A stretch of 64,000 bases of DNA from positions 1-64,000 of the forward strand of contig CAUZFZ010000035.1 of the NCBI GenBank assembly GCA_963579025.1. The letters are read 5' to 3'. The DNA is from CAUZFZ01 sp963579025 (GTDB lineage Bacteria > Planctomycetota > Planctomycetia > Planctomycetales > Planctomycetaceae). The translations under genes were made by a program, and so were the position numbers. How positions within the stretch are numbered: the stretch's first letter is position 1; every line of letters starts with the position of its first letter. Below the pieces are notes generated by a model. It saw only the letters and a list, made by a program, of their open reading frames with translations. It was not told the origin of the DNA and searched no databases. Below are positions 28,006 through 36,842 of this stretch, piece after piece.

Positions 28006-29226
28006 ATGAAATTCCGCTACTCAGCCGCTGGACCTGACGGTGACGTCCTTGTCGGTTTCGTCGAAGCCGACGACGAGGCAGCGGCGCGCCATCAGCTCCA
28101 GGCTCGCGGCATTCAACCGGAGTTGATCGAGCCCGCGGCTGACGACTCCGCTGCAGTTGTACCTGAGAAACAGACATCGGCGCGGTTGACTCGATCGGAA
28201 CAGACCGAAGCTATCGGCCAGATCGGGGACATCATCAGCGTCGGGATTCCGCTCAGTGCCGGCCTGTGGACGCTTGCGGAAGAGATGCCGTCCAAACGTT
28301 CGCGAGCGGTCTTTCGCAGTATGAGTTTGCAACTCGACGAGGGGCATTCACTGGATGACGTTCTGTCGGGCCATGCGGATTCGTTACCGCGATGGCTCTC
28401 CGCCGTCCTGAAGTCCGGCGCGGAAACAGGCCGAGTTGCCGAGAGCGTTCGGCACTATGTGCAGTTTACGCGTCTGCGATCGGCCCAGCTTGGTCGGCTC
28501 GCTGTCTGCCTGCTGTATCCAGCGATTCTCGTGCTGGCAGCGCTCGTGATGACCGGATTTCTACTCATGGGGCTCCTCCCGATGTTCCGTAAGATCTTTG
28601 AAGACTTTGGAACACAATTGCCCGGGGCCACTGAAGCAATGTTTAATATTTCCGACATAGTCGTGCCGCTCATTGAGGACTGGTACATCACCGTGCCAGT
28701 CATGATCGTCGTGTTTACGGTCACGCGTTCTCTGTTACGCACCTTCATCGGACCGAGCGGGCTGCGTCGGCTGTTGTACGAAGTGCCCATCATTGGACAA
28801 ATGATGAAATTCACCGCGTTGTCCGAATTCTGCCACCTGCTGGCTCTGCTCGTTGAGAATCAGACACCGCTGCCCAGGGCGTTCGATCTTGTGTCCCAGG
28901 GCGTTCGCGATCCCAACCTGTCGTTGGGGGCTGCGGAAGCCGCCGCTCAGCTCACACGAGGAATTCCAGCAACTCGCCTGCGAGCATTTGTTCCAGAGTT
29001 ACCTGACGAACTCCTGCGGATTCCCGGCTGGGAATCCGGTGAGCGGGACCTGGCCGACTCTCTGCGAGCTGCCAGCGATGTGTTCTGTATTCAGTCCGAG
29101 GTCACCGCTCGCTCGATCGCGGGTTTCGTTGCACCAGTGGCGGTGCTGGCAGTCGCGATTGGCGTCGGTTTTTTTGTCCTCGCGATGTTCATGCCTTTGG
29201 TCAGTTTGCTTAACGACCTGTCCTGA
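28006..29226 (+). CDS. gspF: GspF-like inner-membrane platform protein (copy 2)
   Basis: The 406-residue protein is the most classical of the three. It opens with the GspF N-terminal segment (MKFRYSAAGPDGDVLVGFVEADDEAAARHQLQ pattern at residues 1-32), followed by T2SSF domain 1 (about 65-185) with VLKSGAETGRVAESV and membrane segments near 165-200. T2SSF domain 2 (about 265-390) has ALSEFCHLLALLVENQTPLPRAF. The last hydrophobic helix is near 370-400. The stop codon overlaps the ATG of the next gspF-like gene (29226), implying translational coupling. Confidence 0.9.
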   Translation: MKFRYSAAGPDGDVLVGFVEADDEAAARHQLQARGIQPELIEPAADDSAAVVPEKQTSARLTRSEQTEAIGQIGDIISVGIPLSAGLWTLAEEMPSKRSRAVFRSMSLQLDEGHSLDDVLSGHADSLPRWLSAVLKSGAETGRVAESVRHYVQFTRLRSAQLGRLAVCLLYPAILVLAALVMTGFLLMGLLPMFRKIFEDFGTQLPGATEAMFNISDIVVPLIEDWYITVPVMIVVFTVTRSLLRTFIGPSGLRRLLYEVPIIGQMMKFTALSEFCHLLALLVENQTPLPRAFDLVSQGVRDPNLSLGAAEAAAQLTRGIPATRLRAFVPELPDELLRIPGWESGERDLADSLRAASDVFCIQSEVTARSIAGFVAPVAVLAVAIGVGFFVLAMFMPLVSLLNDLS

Positions 29227-30758
29227 TGGGGCGACCCATGTCTGATGTGTTTGTTGGCGTACTGTTCAGCGTGCTGCCGATTCTACTGGTTGTGTTCTGC
29301 AACTGGCGAATTGTGCGGAATGTTGCGCGACGCTCTCCCAGTACAGCATTGCGGTCGGCGCGTCGCATTTCCATTGCCGCATCGATTGCGATCGTGGTCC
29401 CTGGCGCGGCGGTTGTCGTTGGACTTGGTGGCGTCATCCTGATGATTGTCAACTCCGGGTTCAGTGACCCTGGAATCTTCGGATTTGTGGCACTCGGCAT
29501 GGCCGGTCTGTTGTGTGGACTGTGCCAGATACCAACATTCCAGCTCGCAACTCACTTGAGAAACCTCGTTGATGAAAACCAGGACAATCTTGAACTCACC
29601 ATCGACCGCTGCGCCGGCTGGGTCGAACGCTGGAGCTGGTTGAATCTGATCGTGGTGGGACTGGCTCTTAGCCTGTTCGTACCACCGCTGTTTATCGTCG
29701 CCGTGCTGTTTTTACTTTTCGGAGTCCCGGCGCTGGTCTGGCAGCGACGGCGAGCCCGCGAAAGTCAGCTCCTGTGGGTGCTGGCATTGGCCGCACGTCA
29801 TAACCGCGACTTTGCACGCGAGGTCATGCATCACGCTCGCGGCTGGACCGGGTTTCACGCCTGCCGACTTCGTGAGCTGGTGGTTTACCTGCAGTCCGGT
29901 CGCAAGCTCGGTTTCGCGCTGCAGATGGTTCCGGAGCTGCTGCCAAAGTGGATCGTCGCCGAGATTCAGTCAGCCGAAGAAACCGGCGCGCTGACGGAAG
30001 CACTGGCCGCATCCGCCACCGGTCATGTCACCATGATGAAAGACCGTTTTCGAGCTGGTTCGCCGGGCGGCCTGGTCGTGTACGGCGTCGCGTATCTCAC
30101 GATTGCCAGTCAAATTGTCGCATTCCTGTGCATCTGGATCGTGCCCAAGCTGAAAGCCATTTTTAATGGTTTCGGGACGGAACTTCCCTGGGGAACTGAG
30201 TTGTTCATCGAAGTGTCCGAGCTGGTCGCCAACTACTTCTACATCTTTATGTTGTTCCCGATCTTTCTCCTGTGGGTGGTACACGTCGACCACAGAGGTT
30301 GGCGCACATTAAGACTGCGTGTCCTCAGGAGGCTGTATCCGTTGTTTGATGCATCGAGCGTCCTGAGGCAACTGGCGCGCACGGTTGAGAGGCAGCAACC
30401 GCTCTCTCAGGGTCTGCTGTCGCTGGCGAATTGCCACTATCGACCCAGCACACAGGAGGCAATGGCCAGCATCTATGTGGACGTCGAAAGTGGAGACGAC
30501 GTCTGGTCGCTGCTACATCATGGCGGATTTATTAATCGTCGCGATCTGGCTGTCATACATACCGCCGAACGAGTCGGGAACCTTCCCTGGGCAATCCGTG
30601 CCGTGGCGAATCTGCGCGACCGCAGACTGCAGCATCGACTGGACATTCTCATGCAGTTTCTCCGTCCCGCGCTTGTGCTGTTTCTTGGCGCCGCGGTTGG
30701 GTTCGTCTGTATCGCCATGTTCTCACCGCTGTCAAAGTTGTTGGATGATCTGTCATGA
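29226..30758 (+). CDS. GspF-like membrane protein with N-terminal membrane extension (copy 3)
   Basis: The 510-residue protein starts with an extra membrane domain of about 180 residues (VGVLFSVLPILLVVFCNWRI; a helix pair around 50-100 and another near 135-165). The T2SSF-like part follows: VPELLPKWIVAEIQSAEETGALTEAL and a second unit ending in a hydrophobic helix (FLRPALVLFLGAAVGFVCIAMF). It is divergent from the other two copies. The start may be 29226 (overlapping the upstream stop) or 29238. Its stop overlaps the next ATG at 30755. A third platform subunit is unusual; it may have a regulatory or heteromeric role (inference). Confidence 0.82.
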   Translation: MGRPMSDVFVGVLFSVLPILLVVFCNWRIVRNVARRSPSTALRSARRISIAASIAIVVPGAAVVVGLGGVILMIVNSGFSDPGIFGFVALGMAGLLCGLCQIPTFQLATHLRNLVDENQDNLELTIDRCAGWVERWSWLNLIVVGLALSLFVPPLFIVAVLFLLFGVPALVWQRRRARESQLLWVLALAARHNRDFAREVMHHARGWTGFHACRLRELVVYLQSGRKLGFALQMVPELLPKWIVAEIQSAEETGALTEALAASATGHVTMMKDRFRAGSPGGLVVYGVAYLTIASQIVAFLCIWIVPKLKAIFNGFGTELPWGTELFIEVSELVANYFYIFMLFPIFLLWVVHVDHRGWRTLRLRVLRRLYPLFDASSVLRQLARTVERQQPLSQGLLSLANCHYRPSTQEAMASIYVDVESGDDVWSLLHHGGFINRRDLAVIHTAERVGNLPWAIRAVANLRDRRLQHRLDILMQFLRPALVLFLGAAVGFVCIAMFSPLSKLLDDLS

Positions 30759-31243
30759 AGACCCTTTGGAACAATCAGATGCGAACGACTTCGCGCCGAC
30801 ATCATCTGTCGTCCAGGAGTATGTCCGTCAGACGACGGGGAACATCGCTTCTTGAGTTGGTGGTCGGAGCAGCATTGCTTGGCGTTTTTCTGTCGGGCCT
30901 GGTTCCGATGCTCCGTTCGGTGCATCTCGCCAGTCGATTCAACGAGCAACACCAGTCGGCCAACCAGGAACTTGCCAACCAGATGGAACACCTCGCGGCT
31001 CTGCCTGCTGGGAGCATCGATGCCGAACACCTGGCGTCACTGGAACCCTCGCTGGTCGCACAATCACAATTGCCCGACGTTCAACTGACAGCGACCGCAA
31101 GCCCAGCCGATGCCGGCACGCAGAAGATCACATGCGAACTGACCTGGAGCACTGACACGACAAATCAGACTGCACCCGTTCGCCTGACAGCGTGGTTTCC
31201 AGCGGGACCAGCGGACACAGACTCTGTAGCAGCAATCCCGTGA
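30755..31243 (+). CDS. Type IV pilin-like minor pseudopilin (GspI-like)
   Basis: The 162-residue protein has a basic leader and a prepilin cleavage site (RRRG then TSLLELVVGAALLGVFLSG) with glutamate at position +5 of the mature protein. The rest is a small, mainly beta-predicted globular part. It overlaps the upstream gspF-like stop by 4 nt (ATGA), so it is translationally coupled. Position and size suggest a GspI-type minor pseudopilin, but the assignment rests on the N-terminus and synteny only. Confidence 0.72.
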   Translation: MKTLWNNQMRTTSRRHHLSSRSMSVRRRGTSLLELVVGAALLGVFLSGLVPMLRSVHLASRFNEQHQSANQELANQMEHLAALPAGSIDAEHLASLEPSLVAQSQLPDVQLTATASPADAGTQKITCELTWSTDTTNQTAPVRLTAWFPAGPADTDSVAAIP

Positions 31244-31291
31244 CCAGCCCCAACTGCGGACACAATCCATCAACCTTCGTGAACGACGGCC

Positions 31292-31885
31292 ATGAGGCGT
31301 AAAATAAACAACCAGTCATCAGCACTCGACCGCCGCCGCAGATGGCGGCGCGGTTCGGCGTTGATTCAAATGGCTGTGACGATGACCGTCATGAGCGTCC
31401 TGCTCACTGTTGCGGCAACTGCGCTGTTTCGTACGTACCGACAGCACGGCCGGCAACTGGAACGCGTTGCTCTAACGGCTGCCTGGCAGCGTCTGGCGCG
31501 CGACTTCCGGGACGACGTGCATGCGGCGCGAACGGTCAACATCGACGAAGACAACACGACACGGCTTATTCTCGACAAACCCGATGGGACTGTCGTGTGG
31601 CTCGTGCACGACGATGAGATTCGGCGAATTCAGCAGGCAGGTGGTGCCACCGATGTCGACGTATCAGCGGACCAGGCCGGTGAGCGTTATGTGTTTCCCG
31701 AGGCCTCGGTGACGTTCTCACTCCTCACGGAAACAGCTCAGGCAGATATAGCAGTCGTCGAGATTACTCCACCTGCACCGCCAGGTTCCGTTCCGCCTCC
31801 GGCCGCAGCACTTCACGCTCGTGTATCACTCGATTTCCGCCATTCACCTCCAGATGTTGCTACTTCAGAGAACCCGACCAACTAA
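31292..31885 (+). CDS. Minor pseudopilin-like protein (GspJ-like)
   Basis: The 197-residue protein has a basic leader with RRG then SALIQMAVTMTVMSVLLTVA, a class III prepilin-type hydrophobic helix. The canonical glutamate +5 is replaced by glutamine. The globular domain (AWQRLARDFRDDVHAARTVN, typical of GspJ-like minor pilins) ends in a proline-rich tail. It lies 48 nt after the GspI-like gene. No other domain is recognised. Confidence 0.7.
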   Translation: MRRKINNQSSALDRRRRWRRGSALIQMAVTMTVMSVLLTVAATALFRTYRQHGRQLERVALTAAWQRLARDFRDDVHAARTVNIDEDNTTRLILDKPDGTVVWLVHDDEIRRIQQAGGATDVDVSADQAGERYVFPEASVTFSLLTETAQADIAVVEITPPAPPGSVPPPAAALHARVSLDFRHSPPDVATSENPTN

Positions 31886-31914
31886 GGATCGTTCGATAGT
31901 TACCTGGCTGGAGT

Positions 31915-31950
31915 CCCCTCTCCCCCTGGGGAGAGGGTTAGGGAGAGGGG
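31915..31950. repeat. CCCTCTCCCC palindromic repeat
   Basis: Perfect 10-bp arms at 31916-31925 and 31928-31937 with a 2-nt loop, followed by a further copy of the GGGAGAGGGG arm at 31941-31950. The same palindrome type occurs at 57558-57582. It lies inside the secretion operon, between two minor pilin genes. Confidence 0.65.
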
Positions 31951-32010
31951 CACCGAGCGGTCAGTTATTAGTTTTGCGAAGTTAACCCGCACTATTGCTA
32001 CAGACGAATC

Positions 32011-32448
32011 ATGCAACGAAACCAGTCATACTTATCGGATACAGCAAGCACACAGCGCAGGGGGACCATCCTCATCCTGTTCGTGCTCAGCCTCCTTCTG
32101 TTGTCGTTGACAGTTGGAGTACTGATCCGATCAACCGTGACTCAGCGGAGCCTGGTACGCAGTGACGTGCAGCGTGTGCAGGCCGACTGGCTCGTTCATT
32201 CGGCAGCGGCCAGAGCCGCATCTCAACTGCGGATCAGCACTGATTACACCGGTGAGCAGTGGTCCATTCCGGCGGAGGCGTTGAATCAACACGATGCTGC
32301 ACTGGCCAACATTCAGGTCGCGACCGATCCCGAATCTGAGACTCGGCGACTTGTGACGATCACTGTGAATTATCCACCCGAAGGTCCACATCGTGTTCGG
32401 GCGACACGAGTTCTACCAGTCACGGTCTCGGCGACCGAAGCAAATTAG
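32011..32448 (+). CDS. Small minor pseudopilin-like protein (possible truncated GspK-like)
   Basis: The 145-residue protein has RRG followed by a long hydrophobic helix (TILILFVLSLLLLSLTVGVL), a prepilin-like N-terminus without the +5 glutamate. That is a known trait of GspK, the tip pseudopilin. It is much shorter than usual GspK (about 300 residues), so it lacks most of the GspK globular domain. It is located between the GspJ-like and DUF1559 genes. Assignment is tentative. Confidence 0.6.
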   Translation: MQRNQSYLSDTASTQRRGTILILFVLSLLLLSLTVGVLIRSTVTQRSLVRSDVQRVQADWLVHSAAARAASQLRISTDYTGEQWSIPAEALNQHDAALANIQVATDPESETRRLVTITVNYPPEGPHRVRATRVLPVTVSATEAN

Positions 32449-32500
32449 TGAGCCATCTGCTCATCACAAAACGAACCCGCAAATCGCAGGAGTCATCAGA

Positions 32501-33379
32501 ATGAAACGATATACAACTGGTTCAGCATTGGACAGTACGTTGCAACGCAAAGGCTTCACGCTGATCGAACTGCTGGTAGTGATCGCGATCATCGCCATCC
32601 TGATTGCGTTACTACTTCCAGCTGTGCAGCAGGCCCGTGAGGCGGCTCGACGCTCGCAGTGCAAAAACAATCTGGCCCAACTGGCGCTGGCCATGCTCAA
32701 CTACGAGATGGCCCATGGCGTGCTGCCACCGGGTTGTGTTAACACCACCGGCCCGATCGAGACGGCGGCCGAGGGATACCATATTTCGTGGACGGTGAAT
32801 CTGCTGCCGTATCTCGATCAAGGTCCGCTGTTCCGCGATTTTGATTTTGACAAAGGTGCGTATGAGCAAACCAAACGGATCAATGAAGCGCGGATGAGTG
32901 TCCTGCTGTGTCCGAGTGATCCAGGTGACCACACGGACGTCGCGCAATCCAGCTATGCCGGCTGCCACAACGGCGTCGAAGCACAGATTGACGTCGACAA
33001 TGACGGAGTCCTTTTCCTGAACAGTTCGGTTCGTTATCGGGACATCGGCGACGGCAGCTCTAACACCATTTTCCTGGGCGAGAAGCAGCTCACGCTGGGT
33101 GATCTGAACTGGCTGTCCGGTACAAGGTCGACGCTCCGTAACACGGGGACAGTACCCAACTCACTGATGCTTCGAGGCAATCGAATCAATATTCGCACGC
33201 AGAAACCGGCCGAGTTTGAAGACGCCACCGTTGTCGGTGGATTCGGCAGCTGGCACACGGGCGGTGGCCAGTTCGCGCTGGGTGACGGCTCGGTCAGGTT
33301 TCTCAATGAGAGAATCGATATCGAGACATTCCACCACTTGGGCAGCCGCAACGATGACAACTTCGTCGGCGAATTTTGA
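32501..33379 (+). CDS. DUF1559 domain pseudopilin-like protein (GspG/H-like N-terminus)
   Basis: The 292-residue protein starts at 32501, with GGAG at 32489-32492. It has a textbook prepilin N-terminus (GFTLIELLVVIAIIAIL) continuing into the DUF1559 hallmark ALLLPAVQQAREAARRSQC. The C-terminal H-X9-DG signature is present (HTGGGQFALGDGSVRFL). DUF1559 proteins are greatly expanded in planctomycetes and are thought to be pseudopilin-like surface fibres. It is the last gene of the secretion operon and the only one with a canonical cleavage site, so it may be the major pseudopilin. Confidence 0.92.
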   Translation: MKRYTTGSALDSTLQRKGFTLIELLVVIAIIAILIALLLPAVQQAREAARRSQCKNNLAQLALAMLNYEMAHGVLPPGCVNTTGPIETAAEGYHISWTVNLLPYLDQGPLFRDFDFDKGAYEQTKRINEARMSVLLCPSDPGDHTDVAQSSYAGCHNGVEAQIDVDNDGVLFLNSSVRYRDIGDGSSNTIFLGEKQLTLGDLNWLSGTRSTLRNTGTVPNSLMLRGNRINIRTQKPAEFEDATVVGGFGSWHTGGGQFALGDGSVRFLNERIDIETFHHLGSRNDDNFVGEF

Positions 33380-33522
33380 GTCGAGATGAGGATGGAAGTC
33401 GACCATTGTTGAACCACAGGCCGTTGACGGGCACGTTTGCTAGACTCCAGAACGTGTTTGCGACTCACGTGCATGCCGCACGTGTGCTGTTCAACTATGC
33501 CTGAGTTTCGATGGAGTCCTCA

Positions 33523-35361
33523 GTGAATATTCGCCGAGTCTGTCTCGCCATTGCGATGGCCGCATCCAGTCTTGCCGCATCTGCCGCAGAGCCCCCGCGA
33601 TTCGAATTCACGCGCATGGTGGCTCACTGGGCTACGTATTCCGATGCAGAATATCTGCCCTTTCTGAAGGAGGCGCAGCCGGAAGTCGTACAGCTCGGCT
33701 TTTACGGAGGCCACTTCTGGAGCCTCGCTCACACGCCGCAGTACAAGGGTTACCCGGCGCACTTTCCGCATCAGGGTCTGAAGGAAACCGGCGGGTGGTT
33801 CGAAGAGAAGAACGCTGCGATTCACGGGATCGGAGCGAAGGTCGTCGGGCACTTCAATGTCGAGTTCCTGGTCGGTGAACCAGACGGAGAAAAGGGGCCG
33901 CGCGGTTTCTTTCACTTCTACAGGAACCTCTGGAACGAAGACGAGCTCGGCCCGAAGCCTGTCGCCGATCCGCTTGAGATGATGGAGAAGAACGCCGACG
34001 GTACGCCGATCACCAATAGCAGCTACTCGATCGGCGGCATGCGGGAATACTGGGCATGCCTTCGCAACCCGAACTGGCAGAAGGTCCTGAAAGCCTGGGT
34101 GAAGCGCGGTATCGACCGAGGCCTGGACGGCTACATCGCCAACTACTTCTATCGCCACAACTGCCTGTGCGAGCATTGTCAGTCAGGATTCCGTGGCTAC
34201 ATGGGCGAGCGCTTCGGCGCTGACGAACTGCAGAAGCAGTTCGGAATCTCAGACGTCACGAAGCACAAATTCAAAGAGATCGGTTTCTGGCACAACCCCG
34301 ACGAATCCACACCGCTGAAGCGTGAAATGCTCCGCTGGTCGCAAATCTCGAACAAACAGGTCTTCGACGAGGTCTTCCACAAATACGGTCGCTCACTCAA
34401 GCCCGATCTGATCACAGCTCAGTGGAATCATCTGGGCAACTTCTCGCAAATTCGCGGAGACGAGCGTTGCATGCTGGCTGGCGATGTGTGGGGCAAAGAC
34501 GAAACTTACCTGTGGTACAGCACTGGCAGCGCGGCTTTCTTCACAGACATCGAAAAGCGATATCTGGGCGAGGGAACTCTGCAGGCGCGATTCATTCGCG
34601 GTGCGTTCGACGACAAGCCGTTCACGCTGGGGAAGTACGAAGGCACTCGCATCCGAGCGGCCATCTCGGAACTCGCGGCGAACGGCGGGGCACCAATGGG
34701 CTTTTATACCCGCTTCACCGATCCAGCGGCCCGCGAAGTTATCACGCGGTATTACCAGTTCCTGAAGCGCTACGACTCAATCTACCGTGCCAGTCGATCC
34801 CACGCGGAAGCCGTGCTGCTGTTCCCGCGCAAAGCGGTTCACAAGGGCGACGTGAAAGTTGTCGAGACGTTTCGGTCGCTGGGAGCAAAACTGCTCGACG
34901 AGCACGTCCTGTTCGACATCGTTCCCGACGACCTGGCCGACGAGGACCGATTGCAGAAGTACTCATCCGTCGTGACGACTGAATCGGGCAACGTCGATAC
35001 GGTCATTGGCAATGCCGGACGGAGCCGATTCGATCTCCCCTGGACGGTTCGAGTTTCAGCCAGTCGCCCGCCTGTCGGCGACGAGTTGACACTGCATTTC
35101 GTGAACTACAACCGCGTCGAGCCGCCGAAGGACGGTAAGGGCAAGCCGAGCGCAGGCCGCGGGATCGTCGATGAGAAGCCGATCGCCAGTGACGGCGGCC
35201 CATGCAGTGTCGTTCTGCCCACAGGGCTGCAGCCGAAAACTGTTTCGGTCATCACACCGGAAGCGTCGGCTCCCAAGCCGCTTGAGTTCGCGCTCAAGGA
35301 CGGCCGCATCATTTTTCGGTTGCCGGGATTTCTGGTGTATTCCGCAGTCCTGGTTCGATAG
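33523..35361 (+). CDS. Secreted glycoside hydrolase-like protein of unknown specificity
   Basis: The protein of about 612 residues has a signal peptide (VCLAIAMAASSLAASA). A probable TIM-barrel follows (PEVVQLGFYGGHFWSL; VVGHFNVEFLVGEPDG; GLDGYIANYFYRHNCLCEHC), resembling putative glycosyl hydrolases of the beta-galactosidase-like/GHL type, with a C-terminal beta-sandwich (about 500-612). No specific family can be named and no catalytic acid pair is certain. A cysteine pair CLCEHC may bind metal or form a disulfide. GTG at 33523 has GGAG 6 nt upstream; ATG at 33511 is the alternative start. It stands alone, with a DUF4058 gene converging from the right. Confidence 0.72.
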   Translation: MNIRRVCLAIAMAASSLAASAAEPPRFEFTRMVAHWATYSDAEYLPFLKEAQPEVVQLGFYGGHFWSLAHTPQYKGYPAHFPHQGLKETGGWFEEKNAAIHGIGAKVVGHFNVEFLVGEPDGEKGPRGFFHFYRNLWNEDELGPKPVADPLEMMEKNADGTPITNSSYSIGGMREYWACLRNPNWQKVLKAWVKRGIDRGLDGYIANYFYRHNCLCEHCQSGFRGYMGERFGADELQKQFGISDVTKHKFKEIGFWHNPDESTPLKREMLRWSQISNKQVFDEVFHKYGRSLKPDLITAQWNHLGNFSQIRGDERCMLAGDVWGKDETYLWYSTGSAAFFTDIEKRYLGEGTLQARFIRGAFDDKPFTLGKYEGTRIRAAISELAANGGAPMGFYTRFTDPAAREVITRYYQFLKRYDSIYRASRSHAEAVLLFPRKAVHKGDVKVVETFRSLGAKLLDEHVLFDIVPDDLADEDRLQKYSSVVTTESGNVDTVIGNAGRSRFDLPWTVRVSASRPPVGDELTLHFVNYNRVEPPKDGKGKPSAGRGIVDEKPIASDGGPCSVVLPTGLQPKTVSVITPEASAPKPLEFALKDGRIIFRLPGFLVYSAVLVR

Positions 35362-35375
35362 CGAGGCCGGCTTAC

Positions 35376-36158
35376 TTACGCTGGACGACCAGCCTCGGCA
35401 ATCCGAGTGCGACACCATTCAAGCTCGTCAGATGGAACAGAGCCCGGCGGATCAGCGTCGTATCCAAGCAGTGCAGGATACGGCCCGGCGGTCCAGCAGC
35501 GTTCGAACGCGGCCTGCAGATCAAGACGCACATCCGTGTCGTCGCTTGCCAGCGGTATCGAGACTCGCGGCAGGCGGTCCTGCAGTCTGACCTCGTACAC
35601 TTCGTACTGAGCGGGCGAGCGCCGCGTGACGAGCACTACGTACGGGCTGCTGATTCGGTCTGCGACGGAACCGCTTTCCGGAAACCGTCGTTGACCCGCG
35701 CGGAGCAGGTCGATCTCAACGAGACTTGCTCCGGCAGCAAGCAGTTCGGAACGCTTGCGCTGATACGAGTCCAGCCCCGATCCCCCCGACTTGTTGTCCG
35801 GGCTGAGGATCTCGATCGATGTCACGACGCGATTGCCGGCCGCCGGCTCGATGATGTGGATGACCGGTTCGCGGAACTCTTCCAGTTCGATCACCAGCGG
35901 CTGGTCGACAACGGGGGGAGCCAGTACCGCTGTTCCGCCATCGGAATTTGCTGTCCCCGTCTCGATGACGGATACGTCCGGATACACGGGACGCTCGTGC
36001 TCGACCAGCACCAGTCGGTCCTGAGTGAGAGCCGCATATCGCGGCCGCAAGACGGGCTGGAGTTGCTCGGCGATGTGTGTGATTAACCGATCGTGAAAGT
36101 CAGGCCAAAGGGCCGAACGTTCAAGGTACGGGTCCATGCCGGGGAACGGGCAATTCAT
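35376..36158 (-). CDS. DUF4058 family protein
   Basis: The 260-residue protein begins with the family signature FPGMDPYLE and WPDFHDRLI (residues 5-27). It contains a nuclease-like core (YPDVSVIE; VTSIEILSPDNKSG; LVEIDLLRAG) reminiscent of the PD-(D/E)XK fold, although activity is unproven. DUF4058 genes are frequent as single genes in planctomycetes and cyanobacteria. GGAG lies 7 nt before the ATG. It converges with the glycosidase-like gene, 14 nt apart. Confidence 0.88.
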   Translation of the reverse strand: MNCPFPGMDPYLERSALWPDFHDRLITHIAEQLQPVLRPRYAALTQDRLVLVEHERPVYPDVSVIETGTANSDGGTAVLAPPVVDQPLVIELEEFREPVIHIIEPAAGNRVVTSIEILSPDNKSGGSGLDSYQRKRSELLAAGASLVEIDLLRAGQRRFPESGSVADRISSPYVVLVTRRSPAQYEVYEVRLQDRLPRVSIPLASDDTDVRLDLQAAFERCWTAGPYPALLGYDADPPGSVPSDELEWCRTRIAEAGRPA

Positions 36159-36498
36159 AATCTCACTCCAGACTTCCAGACAGTGGTCGATGAATCAGTT
36201 TACGCCAGACTCATCGTCGGAACCAGAACGCTCTTTCGCGTGGCTCAATGTCTGCCATGTCCGATGCTTTGTCTCAAGTCAGAAATGCGTGCCCACTGCG
36301 CAGTCAGCGCGTATTTGTGAAACGACTGGCGTCGGCCGACAAGGAATGGCTGACCACGTATCGGACAGCCGTGCTTTCAGATCGTGCATGCCGACTGAAT
36401 GGTCGGCCGTTGGCGAGAAGGGTCGTCTTGTCGTAACTCCTTTAGTAGAGGATGGATGCACCGGTTGATCAGATTATGCATCGAACCTGCACGCTAAA

Positions 36499-36515
36499 CT
36501 GGCACGGTCGTTGCA
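36499..36515 (+). promoter_or_regulatory. Sigma-54 (RpoN) promoter, -24/-12
   Basis: CTGGCACGGTCGTTGCA matches every position of the published sigma-54 consensus YTGGCACGRNNNTTGCW. It reads toward the nitrate transporter gene, whose start is about 328 nt downstream. Sigma-54 control of nitrogen assimilation is well established in other bacteria, so the context fits. TGCACC at 36457-36462 upstream could be half of an activator site, but no full NtrC-type dyad is seen. Confidence 0.75.
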
Positions 36516-36524
36516 ACACAAGGC

Positions 36525-36842
36525 AATAGATCGAAATCCGGCAGCCTCAAATCGCGCTTGACGAGGCTGCTGACGTTCAGAGGTGGAGAAGGGAAACTCA
36601 ACAAACTCTGGGCAGCCGCGAAGGCCACAGAATTCGCGGACGACCCGGCTGAGCTGCGATGACGACTTCCGATCGCGTCGCTCGCTCCGCCATCCGCTGA
36701 CACATCGATCGGCTTCTGCGCTCGGAAGTCACCGTCGTCCTCCACGACGACGTCAGTCGCTCAACCACACAGGGATTGTTGCGCGCCCGCACCGCGAGGT
36801 CGCGCCTGTTGCCGACGAACTGAATCAGGCACGGATACCGAA
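36525..36842 (+). promoter_or_regulatory. Long structured leader of the nitrate assimilation operon
   Basis: If transcription starts about 12 nt after the sigma-54 -12 box, the mRNA leader is about 318 nt. It holds several inverted repeats: 8-bp arms at 36542-36549/36564-36571, 9-bp arms at 36664-36672/36722-36730 (approximate), and a 7-bp stem with a 6-nt loop at 36733-36752. No credible gene is present between 36159 and 36842. A riboregulatory role such as nitrate-responsive antitermination is a hypothesis. Confidence 0.4.

Noticed and set aside
36248..36436. 62-codon frame upstream of the nitrate operon
   Set aside because: No ribosome site, no recognised motif and it lies in a gap with regulatory signals; insufficient support as a gene.
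36457..36492. NtrC-type enhancer dyad upstream of the sigma-54 promoter
   Set aside because: Only half-sites (TGCACC, CCTGCAC) are present; no TGCAC-N-GTGCA dyad with correct spacing.
36733..36752. Hexaloop hairpin as ANTAR (NasR-type) antiterminator target
   Set aside because: The loop CTCCAC lacks the conserved A1 and G4 of ANTAR hexaloops, and no matching second hairpin plus terminator was seen.
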